64,000 bases of DNA from NCBI RefSeq assembly GCF_000807675.2, contig NZ_CP019962.1, positions 2,480,001 through 2,544,000 on the forward strand, given 5' to 3'. This document shows, piece after piece, positions 1-9,185 of the stretch (its first letter is position 1; each line of letters begins with the position of its first letter). The position numbers and the translations under genes were made by a program. Origin of the DNA: Eubacterium limosum. Lineage in GTDB: Bacteria; Bacillota; Clostridia; Eubacteriales; Eubacteriaceae. A model generated the notes under the pieces. The model ran no database searches. It was not told the origin of the DNA and worked only from the letters and a program-made list of their open reading frames with translations.

Positions 1-1
1 T

Positions 2-2548
2 GGTGGTTTCCGATTTAATAGTTTAAACAATGAAAAAAATCAGTTAAAATCGATTCCCAGAGATTACTTAAATCAACCACATGCGGCTGTTCAAAAAAGA
101 AGTTTAGCGGCTAACGTATATGAACAAAAAAGCGTTTATCCAAATGGAGAGCCCAGACTGATAACATTGGATGATGGGAGAGTGATGGCTTTCTGGATCG
201 GTGATAATGGTAAAAAGTCAGACATGAACCGGACAACATTAATGTACACAATCAATACGAACGGTGTGTGGAGTGAGGCAGAAGCGGTTTGTGAAACAGG
301 CCGTGCCGATTTTTCGCCGACCGTTTATGTCAAGAATGGTAAAGTTCGTCTTGCATGGATTAATGCGACAAAAGAATTTAGCGATAATACGACATTAGAA
401 GACATGGCAAAGAATGTACAGATTTCAACCGCTGAGTTTGATGGAAATACTTTTAGCTCGCCTGTATATTCAAATTCAGGAAAAATGCCTTTGATGCTTC
501 AAATAACAGAAGAAAATAATAATCCGGTTGTTTACTCTGTCTTAAACAGTGGAAATGATCCGTTTATGATGACAGGTACGGAAACAATTTACCGTCAGGA
601 AATGCTAAATGGTGTCTGGGAAGAACCGCAGGTCATTCAAGATAACGTGAAAGGACTGACTGGTCTCGCCTGTGAAGATGGCCGGATGCTTTATTCGAAA
701 GATAAAGATGGCGATTATACGACAAACGGTGACAGCGCTGTTTATGAAGTGACTGCGAATCAATCGGCAGTACAGATTTCAACAGATGGCGCAGATGTAG
801 CTGGTTTACAGTATAGCGGTGACCGTTTTTACTGGTTAGAAAATGGCAAACTATATGATGAAAAAGAAAAGATATTGACGGACATTACCTGCACAGGGGA
901 TTATCGGATTATTAATCTTAATGGACAACGGGCTGTCTTAACGACAGATAAAGTCGATCAAGATTCCTATGCAGAAGAAATTTTTATTGCCTATGAAAAT
1001 GAAAATGGATTTGAACCGGCAATGCAGTTAACAGATGATAAAAAAGGAATACGTTCCTTTGATGCAGTCTTTGATGAAAGTCAAAAACCAGTAGTTGCAA
1101 TGAACCAAATCAACTTTCAGACTGAAGGTGAAAAAGAAGATCCGTTTGGAATTACCGATTTTATTATTCAACAAGAAGAAAATCGGTACGATTTAGTTGC
1201 TTCACAATTTATGACATATGATAGCAAAAACATTGCTCCAGGCCAGGATGTTAAGCTTACAGCAGAGGTGAAGAATGAAAGTACTGAAGATTTTAATGAT
1301 GATGTAAATGTCTGCTTAATTGATAAAGATGGTAAAAAAATTAGCGAGTTTGAGTACAATTTGAAATTATCTACAGGAGAAACTGATTATATTGATATAA
1401 ATTATCCTCTGCCTGAAGATTTAAAATGTCATGAGATAACCGCTTCAATAACACCTAAGAATATCGTTGACAATAACTTAAACAATAATATAGCAGAGGC
1501 GACAATAGGTTATGGAGACGCAACCATTACAAATTCATATTATATAAACGCATACGGAGAAGGGCCGACATTATATGCAACTGTAATGAACATCGGTTAT
1601 GAAACATTAAAAAATGTACGAGCAGAAGTCTATCAGGATGGGGTGATGGGAGAAAAGCTTGGATCAATTGAACTTGAAAGTATGGAACCGGGCCAGGAAA
1701 AAGAAGTAACATTCCATATTGACGAATCCTGTATAAAACATAATAATGAAAATGATGGTAAACAACTCCATGTGGAAATCTTAACAGACTCTCTTGAAAA
1801 TCGAATGGATAATAATGGCGCGGATGAGTTGGTACTTGCACCTAAGACCCGTTCGATTGAGCTTTCTAAAAAAGAAGCGTTAATCGCCTCTGGTCAAACC
1901 ATACAATTAAAAGCTATAAAAATTCCAGAGACATCACTAAGTGAAGTAACTTGGCTTAACAGTGATACTCAGGTTGCGGATGTTGATCAAAATGGGCTGG
2001 TAAAGGGTCTGAAGCCAGGAAGTACAGTAATAACAGTGGTATCTAATGATCAAGTGGCTAACTGTACGATAACGGTAAAAGATGGCGCTATAATACCGAT
2101 AGAGTCTGTGACGCTTGAACCAAAAGATGTGAGTCTTCATGTTGGTGAGACTTTAATGTTAAAAGCATCAATATTGCCTGAAAACGCATCGAATAAAACA
2201 TTAAAATGGGAAAGCACCGATTCAAATATAGTGACCGTAAATAATGGAAATGTGATGGCCGTAGGTGTAGGGGATGCTGTCATTACAGTGACAACAGAAG
2301 ATGGAAATAAAAAAGCGTTTTGTTTTATCAATGTTTCGGAGGAAAATGGCATGCTGGGGGACATTAATCAGGACGGTAGTATAAACGCATCGGATGCTTT
2401 ATTGGCTTTGCGCCATGCAGTTAAAGAAATTGTACTGTCAGGAGATCAGTTTATCCGCGCTGATGTTACAAAAGATAATGTCGTCAATGCTTCTGATGCA
2501 TTGCAAATTTTGCGATATTCTGTAAAAGAAATCACTGCTTTTGAATAA
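2..2548 (+). CDS. Secreted dockerin protein with CARDB and Ig-like domains, 5' end outside window
   Basis: The reading frame is open from the first bases of the window to a TAA, so the start and any signal peptide lie upstream and 848 residues are visible. The first 390 residues have repeated beta-strand, WxE-type segments like a propeller or lectin-like sensor region, which I cannot name. Two CARDB-like adhesion domains follow (about 400-505 and 510-610), then two Big_2 bacterial Ig-like domains (about 617-695 and 700-778). A C-terminal dockerin (about 783-848) has duplicated Ca-binding loops, DINQDGSINASDAL and DVTKDNVVNASDAL. Dockerins bind cohesins, so an extracellular, complex-bound role is likely; the ligand is unknown. 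Base composition is AT-richer than the genes after 4.7 kb. Confidence 0.85.
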   Translation, partial: GGFRFNSLNNEKNQLKSIPRDYLNQPHAAVQKRSLAANVYEQKSVYPNGEPRLITLDDGRVMAFWIGDNGKKSDMNRTTLMYTINTNGVWSEAEAVCETGRADFSPTVYVKNGKVRLAWINATKEFSDNTTLEDMAKNVQISTAEFDGNTFSSPVYSNSGKMPLMLQITEENNNPVVYSVLNSGNDPFMMTGTETIYRQEMLNGVWEEPQVIQDNVKGLTGLACEDGRMLYSKDKDGDYTTNGDSAVYEVTANQSAVQISTDGADVAGLQYSGDRFYWLENGKLYDEKEKILTDITCTGDYRIINLNGQRAVLTTDKVDQDSYAEEIFIAYENENGFEPAMQLTDDKKGIRSFDAVFDESQKPVVAMNQINFQTEGEKEDPFGITDFIIQQEENRYDLVASQFMTYDSKNIAPGQDVKLTAEVKNESTEDFNDDVNVCLIDKDGKKISEFEYNLKLSTGETDYIDINYPLPEDLKCHEITASITPKNIVDNNLNNNIAEATIGYGDATITNSYYINAYGEGPTLYATVMNIGYETLKNVRAEVYQDGVMGEKLGSIELESMEPGQEKEVTFHIDESCIKHNNENDGKQLHVEILTDSLENRMDNNGADELVLAPKTRSIELSKKEALIASGQTIQLKAIKIPETSLSEVTWLNSDTQVADVDQNGLVKGLKPGSTVITVVSNDQVANCTITVKDGAIIPIESVTLEPKDVSLHVGETLMLKASILPENASNKTLKWESTDSNIVTVNNGNVMAVGVGDAVITVTTEDGNKKAFCFINVSEENGMLGDINQDGSINASDALLALRHAVKEIVLSGDQFIRADVTKDNVVNASDALQILRYSVKEITAFE

Positions 2549-2565
2549 AATGTACTTAAATTTTG

Positions 2566-2590
2566 AAGGCGTGCTAAAATAGTACGCCTT
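2566..2590 (+). terminator. Intergenic hairpin just upstream of the second dockerin gene
   Basis: Arms AAGGCGT and ACGCCTT, extended inward by G-T, C-G, T-A and A-T pairs, give about an 11-bp stem with a three-base loop. There is no T-run. The ribosome binding site GAAAGGA of the next gene starts one to two bases after the hairpin. It may be an RNA processing or stabilising element rather than a true terminator. Confidence 0.4.
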
Positions 2591-2604
2591 GAAAGGATAA
2601 AGTA

Positions 2605-4629
2605 ATGAAAAAAAGAATTTATCATAAAATAAAAGGAAAAAAGACGATACAATGCATAGCGCTTCTAATGTGCCTTTTGTTGATGCCGACTGGAGTCTTT
2701 GCGCAGGGTACTGCGGTTTCGGAAAAAGCAATGCAACAGAGTGTGACTGAACCGGAAGATGTTTTTATAGAAGAATTACCGGAAGCGGTCCCCTCTGCGG
2801 CGCTTGAAAAAGCAACTGAAGCCGCTGAGACAAAGGCTCAAGCTTTACAGGATGTTGAAGTTTTTGTAGGACAAGGTGAGAAAGCTGCTGAACAGGCTGT
2901 ACTGAACTGTGATAATGTAACGCTTTATGCGATAGACGAATGGGCGCAGAAATACCTTTCGATACCCAAAGAATATCCGCAGAGTTTCCAGATAAAAATT
3001 AATGGTGAGGACAGTAAAATAAAGTGGTATTCGGAAGACGATGAGGTTGCTTTTGTTGATGATCGTGGTGTAGTCAATCCAGGGCAGATAGCGTGGCATT
3101 ATACAGATGGAACAATACATAATGAATATAATTTTAATCAGACCATTGAGCTTTATGGTTATTATAATGATCAGAAATTGTCGATTCAAGTAACTGTCAA
3201 AGATTATGGTGAAATCTATACAAATGATGTTATCAACCAATATTTAAAAGATAATATTAATCCGTCAATGAGCACTTATGAAAAAGTAGAGGAAATCTGT
3301 AAATTTGTGGCCAGTTACGACTATAGTGCGAATTACAGTTCCATGGAAGGTATGATCGTTTCTGGAGAAGGCGGTGATTGTTGGGCAAGTACACAGACGG
3401 TTAATACAATGTGTGAGATACTGAAAATACCGGCAGAAATTCGTTACCGTGCCAATCAGGATCCAGGGGCAGGGTCTGGCCATATGAATTCGTATGTTTT
3501 AATTGATGGGGATGCTTATATTGTCGATGTGGGTTATTATGCACATACGCCTAGATATTATTTAATAGCTCAGGTAACTGAGCCTTTCATCTATAAAGAG
3601 AAGCCTGATGGAACATTAACTATTACAGGTTATGATGGATTTTATAAAAAAGTTGAGATTCCGGAACAAATTGATGGAAAAATTGTGACAGAATTAGGAG
3701 ATAGTTCTTTTTATGGTCATAATGAAATGAATGAGGTGATTTTACCTAATAGTATCAAAACAATTGGAAATTGGGCTTTTGCATCGTCAGAAAGCATCGA
3801 AAAAATCAATTTGGGTGCTGTGCAGTCTATTGGTGATCATGCATTTTATTACTGTAGAGCTTTAAAGATTGTGGAATTGCCGGATTCTGTTATCCATTTA
3901 GGTATATCAGCATTTGACTTGTGTGAAACACTGGAAAAAGTAACTTTATCAAAAAATCTTAAGGTTCTACCAGTCAGGGCATTTGCGCAAACGAATATTA
4001 AGGAAGTTACCATTCCAGAAGGTATCACAACCATTGAAACAGCGGCTTTTTGGAGCTTAACGTTAATTGAACTGCCAAAATCAATCCAAAAATCGGCTAT
4101 TGATTTAACGGAGTGCAAGGTTCTTTACCATGGTAATCAAGAACAATGGGAAAAAATCGAAATGAATTCTGTTGAAAGACCAAAGAACGAAAATATTTTT
4201 TATTCAAGTTATGGTGTGTCTTTATCAAAAGAATCTTTAGATCTTCAGATTGGTGAAACCTATGGATTGACGGCGTGGACAGCCGATAAGCCTATAAAAT
4301 GGATAAGCAGTAATGAAGAGGTGGTAACTGTTTCAGCAGATGGTCAGGTAACTGCTGTTTCTGATGGAAGTGCGGTTGTAAAAGCACAGGTTTCTAATGG
4401 TGCTGCAGAGATTAAGATCAATGTTGTAAGGAGCCGCGGTGACGTGAATGACGATGGAATGATTAATGCCAGCGATGCACTTCTTGACCTTCGTCATTCT
4501 GTGAAAGAAATCATTTTACAGGGAAATTCGTTTGTTTGTGCTGATGTCACAAAAGACAATGTCGTCAATGCGTCTGACGGGCTACAGATACTACGCTATG
4601 CAGTGAAGGAAATCAGTAATTTTGAATAA
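2605..4629 (+). CDS. Secreted transglutaminase-like protein with LRR_5, Ig-like and dockerin domains
   Basis: The 674-residue product starts with a basic signal peptide (about 1-33, ending VFAQ). A transglutaminase/protease-like core carries a plausible catalytic triad: Cys259 in GGDCWAS, His293 in GSGHMNS and Asp308 in YIVDVGYY. BspA-type leucine-rich repeats (LRR_5, about 360-500) follow, then one Big_2 domain (about 536-610) and a C-terminal dockerin (about 612-674). The dockerin is closely similar to that of the preceding gene (NASDAL...LRHSVKEI, then NASDG..LQILRYAVKEI). The two genes are 56 bp apart in the same direction and probably belong to one extracellular complex. Whether the triad cross-links, cleaves or is inactive cannot be told. 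Confidence 0.85.
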   Translation: MKKRIYHKIKGKKTIQCIALLMCLLLMPTGVFAQGTAVSEKAMQQSVTEPEDVFIEELPEAVPSAALEKATEAAETKAQALQDVEVFVGQGEKAAEQAVLNCDNVTLYAIDEWAQKYLSIPKEYPQSFQIKINGEDSKIKWYSEDDEVAFVDDRGVVNPGQIAWHYTDGTIHNEYNFNQTIELYGYYNDQKLSIQVTVKDYGEIYTNDVINQYLKDNINPSMSTYEKVEEICKFVASYDYSANYSSMEGMIVSGEGGDCWASTQTVNTMCEILKIPAEIRYRANQDPGAGSGHMNSYVLIDGDAYIVDVGYYAHTPRYYLIAQVTEPFIYKEKPDGTLTITGYDGFYKKVEIPEQIDGKIVTELGDSSFYGHNEMNEVILPNSIKTIGNWAFASSESIEKINLGAVQSIGDHAFYYCRALKIVELPDSVIHLGISAFDLCETLEKVTLSKNLKVLPVRAFAQTNIKEVTIPEGITTIETAAFWSLTLIELPKSIQKSAIDLTECKVLYHGNQEQWEKIEMNSVERPKNENIFYSSYGVSLSKESLDLQIGETYGLTAWTADKPIKWISSNEEVVTVSADGQVTAVSDGSAVVKAQVSNGAAEIKINVVRSRGDVNDDGMINASDALLDLRHSVKEIILQGNSFVCADVTKDNVVNASDGLQILRYAVKEISNFE

Positions 4630-4666
4630 CAATATACTTACTGGGATACTAAAGTCATTCCACCCA

Positions 4667-4702
4667 GAAACTGAAGGCTTCGCGCTTTCAGTTTCTTTTT
4701 TT
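4667..4702 (+). terminator. Rho-independent terminator after the dockerin genes
   Basis: GAAACTGAA and TTCAGTTTC arms flank a GC-rich loop (GGCTTCGCGCT) and are followed by seven Ts. A related hairpin occurs at 18785-18819. Confidence 0.85.
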
Positions 4703-4737
4703 ATCGTCAATACTTTAACAATGCAAAGGAGTAAAGA
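4693..4737 (+). repeat. 45-bp leader repeat, copy 1 (identical to 28782-28826)
   Basis: From TTC plus seven Ts (the T-run of the upstream terminator) through ATCGTCAATACTTTAACAAT to GGAGTAAAGA, this stretch is identical to the leader of the frameshifted paralogue. The identity covers the terminator tail and the ribosome binding site but not the terminator stem. Confidence 0.9.
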
Positions 4738-4739
4738 GT

Positions 4740-5228
4740 ATGAAAAAAGAGTGCACCTATGAAGAACGCGCGGCCATTCTGGAAAGGCGGATTGCCTGTT
4801 ACGAGGAGGTGCTGGATTATCCGGATAACAAGGTGCGCGTTACCTTCACAGATGGCGAGCAGGTTCTTTTTAACGGGCGTCTGGAGCACTTTTATGAAAT
4901 GATTTTAAAGCATCTGATGATCAGCGTGCCTCATTGCCGTGAAATGGCGCGGGAGGTACTGTCGAGTGGGGATGAAAACAGGATTATGCTGCCGATTGTT
5001 ATAAAACCCTGTCTGTCGTTTATGGTTTTTGAACGCAGGGAGGGGCCTCTGTATGTTAACTGGTTTTCAGTCCGGGAGCGCTTTTTGGCCGTAGAAGATT
5101 TTAACCATCAAATTGCCTACCATGACGGCGTGGTGGTCAGGGTTCCCTACAGCGATGAAACTATCAGGAGCCGGATGTGCGAAGCACGGATGGTGGAGAT
5201 CGAATGGCTTAAGCGCCACCGTGCATAA
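4740..5228 (+). CDS. Uncharacterised 162-residue protein, intact member of a duplicated family
   Basis: I do not recognise this family. The protein is soluble, with no signal peptide or membrane segment, and is rich in charged residues. Recognisable blocks are AILERRIACYEEV, VTFTDGEQVLFNG, IMLPIVIKPCLSFMVFER and VPYSDETIRSRM, with a C-terminal EIEWLKRH. A paralogue at 28829-29315 matches over nearly the whole length but is frameshifted. The ATG follows GGAG at good distance, within a 45-base leader that is identical before the paralogue. It stands alone between two terminators. Confidence 0.7.
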   Translation: MKKECTYEERAAILERRIACYEEVLDYPDNKVRVTFTDGEQVLFNGRLEHFYEMILKHLMISVPHCREMAREVLSSGDENRIMLPIVIKPCLSFMVFERREGPLYVNWFSVRERFLAVEDFNHQIAYHDGVVVRVPYSDETIRSRMCEARMVEIEWLKRHRA

Positions 5229-5232
5229 AAAA

Positions 5233-5268
5233 CCGGGACGTCACTTTTCGTTACGTCCCGGGGTTTTT
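5233..5268. terminator. Bidirectional terminator, GGGACGT family copy 1
   Basis: CCGGGACGT and ACGTCCCGG arms around CACTTTTCGTT, with As before and Ts after, serve the convergent genes on both sides. It belongs to the dispersed palindrome family described in the findings. Confidence 0.85.
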
Positions 5269-5272
5269 ATGA

Positions 5273-6118
5273 TCACACAAACGCGTTCATCAGCGCGGCG
5301 ATCCCTTCTAAATTTGTCTCTCTGTCCACCAGTGCAGGCCCTGCAGACAGCACGGAGTGGGTTTCGGCAAAGGCAGGGTGGTTGTTTTCATAGAAAACAC
5401 CGATGGGAATCCGCTCGCTGTTGGTCAGAGCCAGCTCCAGGGCGGCCATGCGGTCGTCTGTGGGGTGGTTTTCGTCCAGGATATCCACATGTTCTTTATA
5501 ATATTTAAAGGTATTGACCTTATTGAAGCTGACACAGGGCTGGAGAATGTCTAAAAGGGCGTAGCCCTTGTGGTGGATGGCGCGCTTCATCATTTCGGCC
5601 AGATGCTCTTTATTGCCGCTGAAGCTGCGGGCCACAAAGGTGGCGCCTGCGGTCAGGGCAATGGCCAGCGGGTTAAAGGGAGTGTTCAGGTTGCATACTT
5701 TGTTGACGCTGTGTTCGGTACAGGCGTCTGTGGTGGGGGAAATCTGCCCTTTGGTCAGGCCGTAAATGCGGTTGTCATGGACAAAGTGGGTGATATCCAC
5801 ATTTCGGCGGATGGCGTGGAGGAAGTGGTTGCCGCCCTCGCCATAGGAGTCGCCGTCGCCAGTGTCGATGATGATGGTCAGATCGTCATTGGCCATTTTT
5901 GCCGCCTGCGCTGCGGGAAGGGAGCGGCCGTGCAGCCCGCAGAAAGAATTGGCATTCAGGTACTGTGGGGTCTTGGCGGCCTGGCCGATGCCGGCAGCCA
6001 GGAGCACCTGGTCATTGGGCAGCTCCAGGTCTTCCAGGACACTTTTTAAGGTGTCGAGAATCATAAAGTTGCCGCAGCCGGGGCACCAGGCGGTTTCGTG
6101 CTTGATATAGGTACTCAT
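5273..6118 (-). CDS. korB: 2-oxoacid:ferredoxin oxidoreductase, beta (TPP) subunit
   Basis: This 281-residue protein has the TPP-binding beta-subunit pattern of 2-oxoacid:ferredoxin oxidoreductases: WCPGCGN near the N-terminus (Cys12, Cys15), GDGDSYGEGGNH at about 87-98 and NRIYGLTKGQ at 116-125. It should decarboxylate a 2-oxoacid to acyl-CoA and reduce ferredoxin together with the overlapping upstream gene (4-bp ATGA overlap). Length and two-subunit layout resemble KorAB (2-oxoglutarate). Isovalerate- or pyruvate-type substrates cannot be excluded from sequence alone. A bidirectional terminator follows immediately. Confidence 0.85.
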   Translation of the reverse strand: MSTYIKHETAWCPGCGNFMILDTLKSVLEDLELPNDQVLLAAGIGQAAKTPQYLNANSFCGLHGRSLPAAQAAKMANDDLTIIIDTGDGDSYGEGGNHFLHAIRRNVDITHFVHDNRIYGLTKGQISPTTDACTEHSVNKVCNLNTPFNPLAIALTAGATFVARSFSGNKEHLAEMMKRAIHHKGYALLDILQPCVSFNKVNTFKYYKEHVDILDENHPTDDRMAALELALTNSERIPIGVFYENNHPAFAETHSVLSAGPALVDRETNLEGIAALMNAFV

Positions 6119-7788
6119 TTGTTTTCTCCCTTCATGACAGCGTCGGCAATCTCTTCGCCGGAGAGCTGACGGCCGTCGTATTTTAATACGGAAGCGTCAC
6201 AGCGCAGCAGGGCCTTTTCTCGGAGAAGGGCAGCCAGCTGGCCAGTGGCGTTCTGTTCCACGTTGATGATGGTTTCTGCCTGTTCGGCAAAGCCGCGCAG
6301 CACCTGCAGCGGCAGCGGGAAAACATCGCCGAAAACCAGGGCGCCGTAGCCGGAAGGTGTTTTTTCGTTGAGGATTTCCACGGCTTCCTTAAGCGGCCCC
6401 CACATTGAGCCAAAACCGATGAGCAGGGTCTTAAAATCCTTATCGCCCAGGAAGTCGGGCTCCTCGAGCTCATAGCGCAGGGCGGCCATTTTTCGGGCGC
6501 GTTTTTCGACCATGGCGTCGCGCATTTCGGCGGATTCGGTGATATAGCCCATTTCGTCGTGCTCGTCACTGTCGGTGGTGACAATGGCTTTGGTTCTGCC
6601 GGGGATGAGCCGCGGTGAGATACCGCTTTCGGTGATCTGGTAACGGCGGTAATCCTCGGGCGCGCCGGTCAGGGTGGCGCCCACAGACTCTATTTCAAGC
6701 GCGTTCAGATCAAAGGGGAGGATGGTGGCTGTGGCGTCGGCCAGATACTGGTCGCTCAATAAAATCACAGGCATCTGGTACTTTTCGGCCAGGTTAAAGG
6801 CGCGTACGGTCTGGTAAAAGGCGTCCTCCTGATTTTTGACGGCAATGACCATGTGAGGAAAATCGCCGGCGCCAGCGGCAATGGCGAAGCGCAGATCGGC
6901 CTGCTCGGTGCGGGTTGGCAGCCCGGTGGCAGGACCGGGGCGCTGAATATCGCCGATGACCAATGGGATTTCGGCAATGCCGCAGAAGCCGACAGCCTCA
7001 GTCATTAACGCGAAGCCGCCGCCCACGGAGGCAGTCATGGCGCGCGCGCCGGCGTAGGAGGCGCCGATGGCCATGTTTACGGCCGCGATCTCATCCTCTG
7101 CCTGTTCCACCACCACGCCGGTCATAGCACTGGTATCGGCGAGATAGTTGAGAATAGAGGTGGAGGGGGACATGGGATAAGCAGAATAGAACCGGAGGCC
7201 TGCGGCCAGAGCGCCCAGGGAGATGGCGTCGTTGCCGCTCAGCAGCAGGTAATCGCTGTAACTTGAGGGCAGGTGCTGGTAGCGCGCTTCTACGCTGTCA
7301 TAGCCGAACAGAAGCCCCTGGCGGTTCATTTCCAGAAATGCGGGCTTGATGGAATCCTCCAAAACGGATTCGGCGGATTCTAAGGTTTCACCAAAGAGTC
7401 TGAGCACTGCGCCCATGGCAATGACGCCGGCAACCTTCGGATTGCCGAGTTCGCTAGCTTTTTTTCGCATATCAATTTTTAATGCGTGGGGATGCTCGGT
7501 TTTCAGGCCGATGTCGCACAGGATAAAGCCGCCGTCCACCAGCTCGTCCTGGTGTCTGGAAATGGTTTCCTCGTCCATGGCAACAATGCCGTTTACCTTA
7601 AGGGAATGTGAGGTGATGGGCTCTGGGCCAAAGCGGACTAAGGTGAAATTGTGGCCTCCTCGGATACGTGACATGAAATCACGGGCCGAAAAGACAAAAT
7701 AGCCGGACTTTTTCAAAACTTTTTCGAGCACAGCGACCATGGTGTCAATACCGTCACCGGCTGCGCCGCCAACCAATAAATTGTACAT
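6115..7788 (-). CDS. korA: 2-oxoacid:ferredoxin oxidoreductase, fused gamma-alpha subunit
   Basis: The 557-residue product begins MYNLLVGGAAGDGID, the glycine-rich start of the gamma (catalytic POR) domain (about 1-180). It continues into the alpha/pyrimidine-binding domain (YPMSPSTS..., about 190-557) with the family's GDIQRPGPATGLPT segment. This gamma-alpha fusion is normal for KorA-type two-subunit enzymes. I chose the ATG at 7788 because GAAAGGA lies upstream; an in-frame start 48 bp earlier would add an unconserved tail. It overlaps korB by 4 bp, so the two are co-translated. Confidence 0.85.
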   Translation of the reverse strand: MYNLLVGGAAGDGIDTMVAVLEKVLKKSGYFVFSARDFMSRIRGGHNFTLVRFGPEPITSHSLKVNGIVAMDEETISRHQDELVDGGFILCDIGLKTEHPHALKIDMRKKASELGNPKVAGVIAMGAVLRLFGETLESAESVLEDSIKPAFLEMNRQGLLFGYDSVEARYQHLPSSYSDYLLLSGNDAISLGALAAGLRFYSAYPMSPSTSILNYLADTSAMTGVVVEQAEDEIAAVNMAIGASYAGARAMTASVGGGFALMTEAVGFCGIAEIPLVIGDIQRPGPATGLPTRTEQADLRFAIAAGAGDFPHMVIAVKNQEDAFYQTVRAFNLAEKYQMPVILLSDQYLADATATILPFDLNALEIESVGATLTGAPEDYRRYQITESGISPRLIPGRTKAIVTTDSDEHDEMGYITESAEMRDAMVEKRARKMAALRYELEEPDFLGDKDFKTLLIGFGSMWGPLKEAVEILNEKTPSGYGALVFGDVFPLPLQVLRGFAEQAETIINVEQNATGQLAALLREKALLRCDASVLKYDGRQLSGEEIADAVMKGENK

Positions 7789-7844
7789 GGATATTTTCCT
7801 TTCTGGATACTGATAGAATGTAGTATTTATACCCAAAAAAGTGA

Positions 7845-7882
7845 AAATAAAAAGCCTGCAAAATTAATCGCAGGGCTTTCAA
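7845..7882 (-). terminator. Terminator-like hairpin between the DMT exporter gene and korA
   Basis: Read on the minus strand, AAAGCC-CTGC pairs with GCAG-GCTTT across a ten-base loop and is followed by TTTTTATTTT. A degraded similar hairpin overlaps the stop codon of the exporter gene at 8118-8150. Confidence 0.6.
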
Positions 7883-7934
7883 AGTGTAGATAAAGGTTAT
7901 CATAAAGAGGTAAAGCGTTAATAAGAGGCCTGTT

Positions 7935-8085
7935 AATGGGGAATGTAGAATTGAGAATGGAGAATTACAGGAACAAAATGCTGGGCATTTTGATTGGATT
8001 CGCGGCCAAAGGCCGCTCTTTTAATCGCTTTTACGTAAGTAAAAGGGTTCTTTCATTCTCCATTTTCCATTCTCAATTCTCCATT
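7935..8085. repeat. MITE-like palindromic element A
   Basis: Imperfect 31-bp terminal inverted repeats (25 of 31 matching), built from AATGG/AGAAT words, enclose a core that starts AGGAACAAAA. The core holds a hairpin (AAAATGC/GCATTTT), the linker GATTGGATTC, a GCGGCC-aaa-GGCCGC hairpin and a CTTTTAC/GTAAAAG hairpin. The same scaffold with different arms occurs at 26064-26178. No transposase is nearby. Confidence 0.65.
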
Positions 8086-8133
8086 GAAATCGCCGCTTCC
8101 TTTCAATTTTGTTTACAGTTTGAAGCCTGTAAA

Positions 8134-9048
8134 TCATTCGCAGGTCTTTTCGGGAATCTCCTCCAGCGGTGCCTTTTTGCGCAGGAAGGAGAGCTTGGTT
8201 TCTGAGACGATGATGGCAATGAAAATCAGGACAAAGCCGATGAGCAGCTTGGGCGTCAGGGCTTCGCCGTAAAAGATGACGGAGAACAAAACGCCGAAAA
8301 CGGATTCCAGGCTCAGGATGATGGCGGCAGCAGAGGGATGGGTGTATTTCTGCCCGACGTTCTGGAGCAGCAGAGCCACCGCGGTGGCAAAAAAAGCCAG
8401 AAACAGGAGGCCGAGGACGCTGTCGAGGGTCCACACTGCGGGCAGGGACTCGGTGGCAAAGCCGACGATCCAGGCAAAGATGGCCGCGTAGCCAAACTGC
8501 AGGATGGTGATGAGGATGGGGTCACGGTCACGGCCCAGCTTGGCAACGGCGACCATGTGGGCCGCAAAGCACAGCCCGCCCAGCAGGGTAAAGGCATCGC
8601 CAAAACCAATGGTAAAGCCCTCGGTCAGAGAGACAAGGCCAATGCCCACAATGCAGATAATGGCGGCCAGGTAGTTGTAAATATCCGGCTTGGATTTATC
8701 CACTGCCCAGAATAAAAAGGGCACGATAATACAGTAAATCGCGGTTAAAAAGGCATTTTTCCCAGGGGTGGTATCGGTGATGCCGATGGTCTGGAGGCTG
8801 TAGGCGGCAAAGAGGCAGAAGCCGATGACGGCGCCGCTTATAAAATAGCCCTTGTTCAGAAGCTTAAGCTTTTTGCGGAAAATAACCGCCAGCAGAATAC
8901 AGCCGATGGTAAAGCGGAAGCCCAGCAGCATGTGGGGTGTAAAAATATCCACGGTATTTTTAACCACAAAGAAGGAGCTCCCCCAGATAATGGCAGCGCC
9001 GAACAGGGCGCATTTTGCCAGAAGTTTTATTTTTTTTGAGTGTTCCAT
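8134..9048 (-). CDS. EamA-family DMT transporter
   Basis: The 304-residue protein has about ten hydrophobic helices in two EamA halves, with the family signature AIIWGSSFFVVKNT at the start. It also has the typical mid-protein segment LLGGLCFAAHMVAVAKLGRD and the late SLESVFGVLFSVIFYGE. Members export amino acids, metabolites or drugs across the cytoplasmic membrane; the substrate is not predictable. I chose ATG 9048, which follows GAAGGGAA; a GTG 15 bp upstream is in frame but would contain that ribosome site. It is divergent from dnaX with 137 bp between. Confidence 0.85.
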   Translation of the reverse strand: MEHSKKIKLLAKCALFGAAIIWGSSFFVVKNTVDIFTPHMLLGFRFTIGCILLAVIFRKKLKLLNKGYFISGAVIGFCLFAAYSLQTIGITDTTPGKNAFLTAIYCIIVPFLFWAVDKSKPDIYNYLAAIICIVGIGLVSLTEGFTIGFGDAFTLLGGLCFAAHMVAVAKLGRDRDPILITILQFGYAAIFAWIVGFATESLPAVWTLDSVLGLLFLAFFATAVALLLQNVGQKYTHPSAAAIILSLESVFGVLFSVIFYGEALTPKLLIGFVLIFIAIIVSETKLSFLRKKAPLEEIPEKTCE

Positions 9049-9185
9049 AGCATTTCCCTTCACGTATATTTATACAGTTATTATTTAATATTATACATGA
9101 TAAATTCGGACAAGTAAAGGGAAGGCCTATACAAAAAACACGCGTTATATTATAATAAGGTTAAGAAAAAACAGAGGAGAAGATC

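Larger units (their letters stand above)
7789..8133. other. 345-bp intergenic region: terminator, promoter region and MITE-like palindrome
   Basis: It contains the start region of the korA transcript, a minus-strand terminator-like hairpin (7845-7882) and a structured repeat element (7935-8085). No gene is supported here; reading frames across it are low-complexity products of the palindrome. Confidence 0.75.

Noticed and set aside
5273-6118. Plus-strand reading frames of up to 159 codons opposite korB
   Set aside because: They are antisense shadows of high-GC codons; they lack ribosome sites and recognisable domains.
7800-7870. Sigma-B-like promoter before korA (GGGTAT on the minus strand near 7829-7834)
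   Set aside because: No GTTTAA-like -35 box lies 12-15 bp upstream.
9064-9185. SRP RNA gene before dnaX
   Set aside because: The 122-bp gap is AT-rich without the conserved GGAA/GCA-type tetraloop domain.
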